A stretch of 64,000 nt of DNA from Pseudomonas sp. PICF141 (GTDB taxonomy: Bacteria > Pseudomonadota > Gammaproteobacteria > Pseudomonadales > Pseudomonadaceae): contig NZ_MUNM01000066.1 in assembly GCF_002286815.1 (NCBI RefSeq), positions 1-64,000 of the forward strand. Direction: 5' to 3'. The notes below the pieces were generated by a model, which did no database searches, had not been told where the DNA came from, and worked only from the letters and a program-made list of their open reading frames with translations. Both the position numbers and the translations under genes were made by a program. Of this stretch, positions 56,981 to 64,000 are shown piece by piece (positions within the stretch are counted from its first letter, which is position 1; each line of letters starts with the position of its first letter).

Positions 56981-59900
56981 TCAGAGCCCCGCCTTCAAGT
57001 GATTATACCGAGTGGATGCATTTGTCATTCGCCTGTCATTACCATACAAATCAAGAATTTTTCTTTCATAGGTATCATATGCCGCCCCCCATGTATCAAT
57101 ATTTCTATTGACTGTTGGGTTCTGAAAAAAGAAGTTATCCAGAGCCGTCCCTAGGTCATCCCTTACAAACCCCGGCCGATTTATATCATGATCAAGAACG
57201 ACTGCTTTCCCCAGCAGAGTTTTGAAAAATTTACCAGCAGTAAAAGTATAGCCAGTCGGTTTCTTCTCTAAAGCACTATGCAACCTATCAATAAAGTCCA
57301 TTATCTGTATTTCTACATATAACGGACTTGAAATTGCGCACGCCATTACTGAAACTGGTTGGCAGTCAATTACCTGTCCAAAGGTCGCCTCGCCGCAACC
57401 AATTTTTAGATTACTTTTTAGTTCCTGCCCTTCTAGCTTAGCTCCATTGGCACGGGCCTCTCCCTGATAATACATTTTCGGCGAGGCTCCCGCGTCATCG
57501 AGCTTCCAGCCTTTCGACTCAAAAAACTCAATAAATGCGTCAGGGTATTGATCTTTGAATTTTTTGACTTGAGCGGGTAATTCCCCTCCACCAGCCACAT
57601 TAACTGTTTTCTGCATTGCACCTGCAGTAATTACTTCACTATCGTAACTCTGCACACCGTTTATTTTCGCCTCATTACCAGACATTACAATGATAATTTT
57701 CTTTTCATCCGCAGTAATCCTCCCCTCTGAAACCAACTCATCCCACTGAGGCGAACTACCTAGCTCCTTATCACCATTATGCAGTGGACCATAGTGGGTC
57801 ATACTAGAGGAAACCCAACGAGTAACTTTTACAACAGCATTGCAATCGCAGGTTTTTTTAGCCTTCATATTGGATATAAATTCAACTGGATGAAAGTGCC
57901 AGATCAAACTGGAAGCCACCTGCGCCTTTCCAACCAGCTCATCCCAGAATACAAATTTAGTTATTCTTTCCTTCTCATGTCTCAATGTTTTTGGCGAACT
58001 TTCCAGCAATTTATCAAGTTTGCTCCACTTAGCAGAATCAGCTTTGTCTTTCCATTCTGTAGGGTGGTGCGCAACAAGCTTCGCCCACTGAGCTCGGGTT
58101 TCCGAATTTTTCAGCCCCTCTGCAAGTTCGCCAGGATCGACTTCACCGTCATGGTTCTTGTCGATTTTTGCGTAAAGATTCTTGAAGAATTGGGGCATGT
58201 CTTCAGGGTCGAGGAATCCGTCTGCGGCGGCGTTTGTCTCCTCAACGATCTGAAAGCCCAGTTTCTCCCAATCATGCTGCGTGATGATTTCTGCGCCTGC
58301 CTTCTTCATGAGCCCAGTAATCGGTTGATCGTCTTCGGTCACTCTGACTTCGTACCAGTCTTCACCAGCGTCATTGATGACACGTGCCTTGCTCAAGTCA
58401 ACTGCGTGTTCTTGCTTGAGAGGTGTCGATCCAGTAGCAGGCGCTTTTTTCTTTAGTTCAGCGCCGACCGCCAGATGAAGGTACTGCTTACCTACCTTCA
58501 AACCCGCAACGTTCTTGAGGAAATCTTTGACGTCAGCTTCGGCAGTAAAAATCTCGACGTGAACCTGATACTTACTGGACACACCGCCGTCTTCGCCGGT
58601 GAGATTTTCTGTCTGCCCCAAATATCCAATCGGATCACCTGCCTTGATTCCTGTGCTTGCCGTTTCAACCGAATCGAAACTGGTAGGCATCAGAGATGTC
58701 CAGTCGACCATGTGGTATTCCGCACTATTCTCTATACAGGTCCAAAAACTCTCAGGCACAGCCCCCTCGGCAGCTAAGCCGCCGCTGACCATTATGCATT
58801 TGGCCATTCGTCGAAGTTTGCCTTCAACGATCAGGTTCAGCACTTCTTTACTATCGAACTCAACGACGCTGGTAGGAATAAGCTGCTTATTTCCGTATCG
58901 GGCGCCTATGGGTTGGCCGTTTTGAAGCGTCACGGGGGCTGTGTAAAGGTCAAGCTTATTGACTGCGGTAGCCTTAACTTTTCCTTGCCAATAATTGGGC
59001 CTCAGTCGTTGAGGCACTTTGTCTGCGGTCCAGATCGCCTTGTGCTGCGAGTTTTGATAGGGAATGTCGTTCTCTTTAAACGCGAACCAGACTTCATCTC
59101 CGACGTTACGCGTTTTGGTTGAGCCGCTTTTGACTGATCCAGCAAGAATCTTTCCCTTGGCGTATGTTTTGGTTCCCTCAACCGCCTGATCAAGAATTTC
59201 TAGCTTTGTACCCTTTTTTATTAATCCGTAGGAGTGCGCGCCGGGTATCCAAGGAGCCTTGTCGTAACCTTTGTAATCGCCAAAATTCATCGTAACTACA
59301 GGCTTCGGTGTTTCTTCTGGCGCTAGCGGATAACGGGCATACGGTAACAAGTGCATGTATAGACTGTAGAAAGTCAGCTTGTTTTGTTTACCTTTATTTT
59401 GCCCGTCTTCCGGGTTTGGCGCCGACTTGTATTCATGGCGCACCAGGCAGAAAGAGTTGGAGTACTTCAGCTTTTTCTCATTATCACCGAAAGTCGACTC
59501 CAGATAGTCCTGATTCAACCGATACGCAACGACCTCTCCATCGGCCATACAGCGAACCGGCTCATTGAGTACGCATTGCGGTGCACTTGCATCGCTGATG
59601 TGGATGCCGCCATGCCAAAACTTGTTGCTCCCCAGCAGGTAATGGCCTGACTTTTCACCCTCAAGTGCTTTGTAGACTTCCTCAGCATCAGTGAACTGTT
59701 TTCCGTCAGCCTTTCTAAAAGGATATTGGAAGTTCATTAACGGCGATGTCGCTGGAACAGGGGCGGGAGCGGGTGGAGGGGTAGGTGTCGGAGTTGGATT
59801 CCCCCCCGTCCTTGTCGACTCTTTAACTCTCAAAAACTTTGTAGGAACTGGCCAATACCAGGCCTTCCCCAAAGCGCCGAATGGTGCAGTGGCTGGACCA

Positions 59901-60265
59901 GAACTTTGTGCCCCAAAGAATTTGCCAAACTCAGAGTCTAATGTGCTGTCATAAAACTCGACAATCCCCGTATGATTTAACGTCTTATTTTCATGATTGG
60001 AAGTTACGTTAATCCAGAGGACGATATCTCCACGTCTTACATTAGCAGGACTAATTACATCATAGTACTGAAGTGCAGCCCCACTATTGAGACCCGCTGT
60101 ATTCTGGTAAGGAACTTCGTAGCCGGCACCTTTAAGCAACAAGTTAACCATATGAGAACAGTCGACAACTTTTTTACCATTCTCTACGGCAAAGCCGTCT
60201 CCGCCCTCCTTATATCTATAATTAGCACTGGTATAGTTGCTCGACAAGTCAAGTGGCTCTGTCAT
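56981..60265 (-). CDS. Multi-domain candidate T6SS effector with peptidoglycan-hydrolase-like modules
   Basis: A 1094-residue protein without signal peptide, encoded behind vgrG. Residue numbers count from the ATG at 60265 (AGGA eight bases upstream). The N-terminal NlpC/P60-like part has Cys36 (VVDCSHMV), RRGDIVLW and His98 (NHTGIVEFY). A Pro-rich linker (156-175) follows. An M23-like metallopeptidase is spread over about 180-575: HGGIH (218-222), LYMH (His305), GDPIGYLG and VHVEIF (His569), with an SH3-like insert; the first His of the usual HxH is Gln567. A canonical EF-hand DKNHDGEVDPGE is at 702-713. SGNEAKINGVQSYDSEVITA (862-881) resembles lysozyme-like active sites (Glu865, Asp875). 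It recalls TseP, a two-enzyme wall effector of Aeromonas. Activity is inferred. Notably AT-rich. Confidence 0.7.
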   Translation of the reverse strand: MTEPLDLSSNYTSANYRYKEGGDGFAVENGKKVVDCSHMVNLLLKGAGYEVPYQNTAGLNSGAALQYYDVISPANVRRGDIVLWINVTSNHENKTLNHTGIVEFYDSTLDSEFGKFFGAQSSGPATAPFGALGKAWYWPVPTKFLRVKESTRTGGNPTPTPTPPPAPAPVPATSPLMNFQYPFRKADGKQFTDAEEVYKALEGEKSGHYLLGSNKFWHGGIHISDASAPQCVLNEPVRCMADGEVVAYRLNQDYLESTFGDNEKKLKYSNSFCLVRHEYKSAPNPEDGQNKGKQNKLTFYSLYMHLLPYARYPLAPEETPKPVVTMNFGDYKGYDKAPWIPGAHSYGLIKKGTKLEILDQAVEGTKTYAKGKILAGSVKSGSTKTRNVGDEVWFAFKENDIPYQNSQHKAIWTADKVPQRLRPNYWQGKVKATAVNKLDLYTAPVTLQNGQPIGARYGNKQLIPTSVVEFDSKEVLNLIVEGKLRRMAKCIMVSGGLAAEGAVPESFWTCIENSAEYHMVDWTSLMPTSFDSVETASTGIKAGDPIGYLGQTENLTGEDGGVSSKYQVHVEIFTAEADVKDFLKNVAGLKVGKQYLHLAVGAELKKKAPATGSTPLKQEHAVDLSKARVINDAGEDWYEVRVTEDDQPITGLMKKAGAEIITQHDWEKLGFQIVEETNAAADGFLDPEDMPQFFKNLYAKIDKNHDGEVDPGELAEGLKNSETRAQWAKLVAHHPTEWKDKADSAKWSKLDKLLESSPKTLRHEKERITKFVFWDELVGKAQVASSLIWHFHPVEFISNMKAKKTCDCNAVVKVTRWVSSSMTHYGPLHNGDKELGSSPQWDELVSEGRITADEKKIIIVMSGNEAKINGVQSYDSEVITAGAMQKTVNVAGGGELPAQVKKFKDQYPDAFIEFFESKGWKLDDAGASPKMYYQGEARANGAKLEGQELKSNLKIGCGEATFGQVIDCQPVSVMACAISSPLYVEIQIMDFIDRLHSALEKKPTGYTFTAGKFFKTLLGKAVVLDHDINRPGFVRDDLGTALDNFFFQNPTVNRNIDTWGAAYDTYERKILDLYGNDRRMTNASTRYNHLKAGL

Positions 60266-60283
60266 TTCTGCTTCCTGCAATAA

Positions 60284-61303
60284 TCAATAGCAAAAACTGG
60301 CTTTAACAACTCCAGCTGGCTGCTTATTCAAACGTTCCAAATGTGCAATAGACCCTTTACTGCCGTGTTTGGCAGCAAGTTGGTAGCAGGCAACTGCCCT
60401 GGACATGTCCTTTGTAACCAACTCACCAGTTTCAAAGGCTCTACCGAGTGCATTTGTCGCAAAGGCACTTCCAATACGGGCAGCATGCGTCAGCGCTTCT
60501 TCAGCCTGTGCTGGATGCTGGCAAGGGCCGTCAGCGGCGATGTTGTTACCAACGCAATAAAATAACGAAAGACTCATTGCCCCCTCCGGCAAGGTGGTTG
60601 CTGCTGCCTTGAATAGCTGCTCAACCTTCTCGGTTTTTAACTGCGGCGCCATACCGGAAAGACTCAAACTTGCAGCATTCAAACTGGCTTGAGGATCGCC
60701 GGAAGCTGCAGCGCATAGATAGTTTTCCAGAGAGGCTTCAAACAACTCCCCCGTGAGTCGGTACTGCTCTAGCCCCCCCAAACCTCTAAAGGCTTCCGCA
60801 CGTTGAAAGCAAAATCTCTCTGCCTCGCTCATGTGAGGATTGCCAGCCACTACGAGATCTTTCTCACTAATCGACCAATCCTCAACTCCCTCCAAGACCC
60901 AACACGCCTGCCGAGAAAAATTGAAGATCTTGATGTTGCTGTTACCCGCCCGCTTATCCACAACATTGAAGTGACTGTCGTCGATCGCTTCGACTTCGAC
61001 ACCTTCTGTCTTGTCTGTGGCTACGGGCGCCATTAGCGGAAACGCCAAATTGGAACTGTTGACTCCCGTCGTTTGCGGCTCAAAAACCCCATGTTCTCCC
61101 ACCGGTTTCAAAACCTGCGACTTCACCGTCATCGCAGTCAACCGCTGCTGGGTTTCAGCATTCGCAGAGAACGCCGGAAGGAATTGGGCAAAATCTTCAG
61201 ACGGGCACTCATCCGCATAAACGCTGCCATGAAACAGGCTCAGCAGCGATACGGTGAAAACCGCTACAGCGACGCCATTGCTTTTCTTCAACACACCATT
61301 CAT
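60284..61303 (-). CDS. Secreted Sel1-repeat protein between vgrG and effector
   Basis: A 339-residue protein with a signal peptide (NGVAVAVFTVSLLSLFHGSV, then YADE). The C-terminal half has Sel1/TPR-like repeats: ATNALGRAFETGELVTKDMS, RAVACYQLAAKHGSKGS. Sel1-repeat periplasmic proteins are known immunity proteins for some T6SS phospholipases, so it may be immunity or an accessory factor. GTG at 61312 overlaps the vgrG stop (GTGA); ATG at 61303, with GAG eight bases upstream, is about equally likely. Effector starts 18 bases downstream. Confidence 0.65.
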   Translation of the reverse strand: MNGVLKKSNGVAVAVFTVSLLSLFHGSVYADECPSEDFAQFLPAFSANAETQQRLTAMTVKSQVLKPVGEHGVFEPQTTGVNSSNLAFPLMAPVATDKTEGVEVEAIDDSHFNVVDKRAGNSNIKIFNFSRQACWVLEGVEDWSISEKDLVVAGNPHMSEAERFCFQRAEAFRGLGGLEQYRLTGELFEASLENYLCAAASGDPQASLNAASLSLSGMAPQLKTEKVEQLFKAAATTLPEGAMSLSLFYCVGNNIAADGPCQHPAQAEEALTHAARIGSAFATNALGRAFETGELVTKDMSRAVACYQLAAKHGSKGSIAHLERLNKQPAGVVKASFCY

Positions 61304-61308
61304 GTCGA

Positions 61309-63345
61309 TCACTCAGAAAACACAAAAAAAGCCTTCGGCTTAACCTGCTCAGGCACCACATTCCCCAACGCCTGTTCCATCAAACTCCCCGCCTTATCCT
61401 TATCCGCCGCCCCCGGTAGCACCGGCGGCTTAATCCCAATCCCAGTCCCACTCCCCGCCGAACCACCGGCATTAATCTTCACCACCGGCCCAACAACCGT
61501 CACCCCACCCGCATCGAGCTTGATAAAACTCCCACCGGCCTTAACCGTGAGCTCCATCCCGGCTTCGATGACGATTTTGTCCCCAGCCTTAAGGTGAATC
61601 TCTTTCCCCGCACTGGTCAGCTGCGCAGTCCCAAGCTTGATGTGCTGGTTCTGCCCAACAGTCAGGTGATCATCCACCCGCACTTCACTCTTGCGATCAG
61701 CAATCGTGGTGCGATGCTCTTCAGCCTTCAGCTCGGTGTAGGTGTTCTTCTCCACGGTGTCGTGGCGTTCATTCCCCACCCGAATCTTCTGGTGGTGCTC
61801 AATGTTTTCATCCCAATCCCGCTGGGCATGGATGAAGATCTGCTCGGCCCCTTTCTTGTCTTCAATCCGCAGTTCGTTGAACCCGCCGCCTCCCGGTGAG
61901 CTGAGGGTTTTGAATACGGTGCGGGTTTTGTTTGCGGGCAGGTCGTAGGGGACGAGGTTTTCCTTGTGGTACAGGCAACCGGTCACCAACGGTTGATCAG
62001 GATCCCCTTCGAGGAAGGTGACTAGCACTTCCATGCCGATGCGCGGGATGGCGATGGCGCCGTAGCGGTCGCCGGCCCAACTGGAGGAGACGCGCATCCA
62101 GCAGCTGGTTTTGTCGTCGGCGAGGCCTTCGCGGTCCCAGTGGAATTGCACTTTGATACGGCCGTATGGGTCGCAGTGGATTTCTTCGCCTTTGGGGCCG
62201 GTGACCATGGCGGTCTGGCTGCCGAGAACGCGGGGTTTCGGGTGTTGTAGCGCGGGGCGGTAGAAGACGTTCCACGGGGTGGCGAGGAATCGGTTGCGGT
62301 AGCCCTGGTGGAAGTCGTCTTTGTTGTTGGTGGTGTCGCTGGTCACGGACTCTTCGAGCACTTGCGGCTGTTTGCCTTCGTGGACGATTTCGGTGAGTAG
62401 CCAGAGGTCGTTCCACTCGGTGCGCGGATGGTCGGACATTTCCAGAAAGTGGCCGCTGGCGAGGGTGGTCTGGTCGCCGTGGCCTTCGGCTTGCTGGTAG
62501 TCGGCGCGGTGGCGTTCGAGGGCGCGTTGGCTGAGGAATTTGCCACGGGCGCGGTCGAGGAAGCGGCCGGGGTAGTCGTAGTCTTCCAGGTCCGGTTCGG
62601 TGCTTTCGCCGTCGGGTTTGTACGCAGCTTCGAGTCGCAGGTTGGGCTTTTCGAAGTCGTAGTCGCGGCGGGTGACACGGCCGGTGCGGGTTTCCAGGCG
62701 CAGTTTGAAGCCTTTGATCACCGGTTCGTCGGCGACCATGCCGCTGCCTTGGACATAAGCCGTTGGCTGGCCGAGTTTGGGGAACACGGTCTGGTCGTCG
62801 CCGAACACCAGCAGGTGGGCTTTTTCGCTGTGCTGGAAGTGGTAGTGAATGCCTTCTTCTTCACACAGGCGCTGGACGAAGTGCAGATCGGTTTCGTCGT
62901 ATTGCACGCAGTAGTCGCGGTCCGGGCACGGCTGGCTCAACTGAAATTTGTAGGCGTTGCCCTTGATGCCGTGTTCTTCGAGGATCAGCGCGATGATTTT
63001 CGGCGCCGACATCTGCTGGTAGATGCGCTGGTTGGTGCGGTGATGCAGGTATTGCAGGTGCGGCACCAGGGAGACTTTGTAGCGGGTCAGGCGCCTGCCG
63101 GCATCGCCTTGGGCAACGCGGTAGATCTGGCCGTGGATGCCACTGCCTTTCGGGTCGAATGCGAGGAACGCCTGCTTGTGCAGGAGCTTTTCCAGGTCCA
63201 GGTCAGGGTTTTCGCTGACCAGTTCCAGGTCGAAGCGATACGGCTGGCTGATGCCTTCGGTGCCGGTGAACGACAGCACTTGCAGGTCGCCCACATAGTC
63301 TTCAACGGTCAGGCTGAAGTGCGTTTCGTTAGCTGGGTTGAACAT
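61309..63345 (-). CDS. vgrG: Type VI secretion spike protein VgrG (TssI)
   Basis: A 678-residue spike protein at the tip of the T6SS tube. The gp27-like N-terminal part (FSLTVEDYVGDLQVLSFTGT), the gp5 OB fold (DPYGRIKVQFHWDREGLADD, SSSWAGDRYGAIAIPRIGME) and a beta-helix needle (about 500-620) are clear. A short C-terminal tail after residue about 625 (GGSAGSGTGIGIKPPVLPGA and onward) has no known enzyme domain and may dock the effector or a PAAR protein. It is followed directly by the Sel1 and effector genes. The main body is GC-rich like the core. Confidence 0.95.
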   Translation of the reverse strand: MFNPANETHFSLTVEDYVGDLQVLSFTGTEGISQPYRFDLELVSENPDLDLEKLLHKQAFLAFDPKGSGIHGQIYRVAQGDAGRRLTRYKVSLVPHLQYLHHRTNQRIYQQMSAPKIIALILEEHGIKGNAYKFQLSQPCPDRDYCVQYDETDLHFVQRLCEEEGIHYHFQHSEKAHLLVFGDDQTVFPKLGQPTAYVQGSGMVADEPVIKGFKLRLETRTGRVTRRDYDFEKPNLRLEAAYKPDGESTEPDLEDYDYPGRFLDRARGKFLSQRALERHRADYQQAEGHGDQTTLASGHFLEMSDHPRTEWNDLWLLTEIVHEGKQPQVLEESVTSDTTNNKDDFHQGYRNRFLATPWNVFYRPALQHPKPRVLGSQTAMVTGPKGEEIHCDPYGRIKVQFHWDREGLADDKTSCWMRVSSSWAGDRYGAIAIPRIGMEVLVTFLEGDPDQPLVTGCLYHKENLVPYDLPANKTRTVFKTLSSPGGGGFNELRIEDKKGAEQIFIHAQRDWDENIEHHQKIRVGNERHDTVEKNTYTELKAEEHRTTIADRKSEVRVDDHLTVGQNQHIKLGTAQLTSAGKEIHLKAGDKIVIEAGMELTVKAGGSFIKLDAGGVTVVGPVVKINAGGSAGSGTGIGIKPPVLPGAADKDKAGSLMEQALGNVVPEQVKPKAFFVFSE

Positions 63346-63373
63346 GGCTTGCTCCCTGTTCGGTAGTCATCCG

Positions 63374-64000
63374 TTACGCCCGCAGTCGCAGGCGTTGCAG
63401 CAAAGACGAAGTGACGCCCAGGGCGTCACGCAATTGGGCGGCGGTGATGGTGCGCTTGGCCGCATCGAAAGCCAGCGCCGTTCGCAGGGCTGGCCAGCAG
63501 TGTTTCGGCAGGTTTCGGGGTGCGTGCAGCTCGCGTTCGAGGTGCCCGTCGCGGGCCTCGGTCGAGGGCAAGCGGCGGAACGGGTGTTTGCCGCCCGCCA
63601 ATTCGTAGATCACGCAGGCCACGCCGTACACGTCTGCGCTGGCCGACAACGGTTGGCCCTCAAGCAGTTCAGGGGCAGCGTAGCCAGGGGTCCAGGCGTT
63701 GAAGCGGTTGCGGCTCAGGTGCGGCAAGCCGGGCAAGATGCCCTCTTGCGCTTGGCCAAGGCCGAAGTCGAACAGGCGAACGCCGTCTTCGCTGAGCATC
63801 ACGTTGCTTGGTTTCATGTCGCCGTGCAGCACGCCGCGCGCATGGGCGTAGGCCAGCGCGTCGAGCAGCGGTAGCGCGATGTCACGCAGTTCTTTCCACG
63901 GCAGGCCCAGGGGCCGCTCGCAGAGTAATTTGTCCAGGGTTAGCCCACGCATGAGTTCCATGGTGATGAAGGCGCGCTGGCAGTCGGTGTCCACTTCAAA
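63374..64000 (-). CDS. Serine/threonine protein kinase, 3' part (T6SS Stk1/PpkA-like), cut by window end
   Basis: The visible 208 or more residues are the C-terminal part of a Hanks-type kinase: catalytic loop HGDMKPSNVML, metal-binding DFG in LFDFGLGQAQ, and the APE region GYAAPELLEG. The N-lobe with the ATP-binding lysine lies beyond base 64000; the frame stays open to the edge (Phe-Glu-Val before the internal Val-Asp-Thr). Such kinases regulate T6SS assembly, as Stk1 does in the P. aeruginosa H2 cluster. VgrG starts 28 bases downstream, so the T6SS structural cluster probably continues to the right. Confidence 0.85.
   Translation of the reverse strand, partial: FEVDTDCQRAFITMELMRGLTLDKLLCERPLGLPWKELRDIALPLLDALAYAHARGVLHGDMKPSNVMLSEDGVRLFDFGLGQAQEGILPGLPHLSRNRFNAWTPGYAAPELLEGQPLSASADVYGVACVIYELAGGKHPFRRLPSTEARDGHLERELHAPRNLPKHCWPALRTALAFDAAKRTITAAQLRDALGVTSSLLQRLRLRA

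Noticed and set aside
58475..58925. Plus-strand frames inside the effector gene
   Set aside because: Antisense shadows that appear because the region is AT-rich on the coding strand; no ribosome sites or motifs.

Overview
The window is a near-continuous stretch of core chromosome from a Pseudomonas of the fluorescens/putida type. The evidence is the gene order: yifB ... MATE-GGDEF/EAL-rep-xpt, cycB-pauR-dadX-ridA-dadA-lrp, rpmG-rpmB, radC/coaBC-dut-algC-argB, pyrE/crc, rph/yicC-gmk-rpoZ-spoT-ridA, exbB-exbD-tonB, oxyR-recG. This matches from memory the order known in P. putida and P. aeruginosa. High GC in the core and many short palindromic REP-type repeats of the fluorescent Pseudomonas kind agree with it. 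No tRNA, rRNA, CRISPR array, insertion sequence or prophage was seen.

Layout. 1-9.6 kb: yifB (ComM-like ATPase), a secreted DUF4432 sugar-mutarotase-like protein, a chemoreceptor, a LysR regulator divergent from a MATE exporter, and a c-di-GMP protein resembling ProE. 9.8-12.5 kb: Rep helicase and xanthine phosphoribosyltransferase. 12.6-28.3 kb: mainly amine and D-amino acid catabolism (CoA-transferase, cytochrome c5, PauR, DadX, RidA, DadA, Lrp, a PauB-like oxidase, PauC/KauB aldehyde dehydrogenase), with a MocR regulator, a phospholipase D lipoprotein, an MFS carrier and small proteins between. 28.5-44.3 kb: housekeeping genes for ribosome, cofactor, nucleotide, sugar-phosphate, arginine and stringent-response functions. 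44.4-53.9 kb: a lipoprotein, the TonB-ExbB-ExbD energiser, OxyR, RecG, a YbaK-HDOD fusion and an SCP2-like protein.

53.9-64 kb is the accessory part. A long, strongly self-complementary leader (about 54.21-54.41 kb) precedes a small DUF6124 protein. After a bidirectional terminator, an apparent minus-strand operon of a type VI secretion locus runs in from the right edge: a Ser/Thr kinase (cut by the window end), VgrG, a secreted Sel1-repeat protein, a 1094-residue candidate peptidoglycan-hydrolase effector (NlpC/P60-like, M23-like, EF-hand and possible muramidase regions), and three secreted small proteins that are immunity candidates. The effector-immunity part is clearly AT-richer than the core: one sampled 60-base line in the effector has 22 G+C, against 38 in a line of recG.

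The two most promising stretches for something undescribed are the DUF6124 leader, whose two strongest inverted repeats cross each other (pseudoknot or switch topology), and the multi-domain effector with its secreted neighbours.
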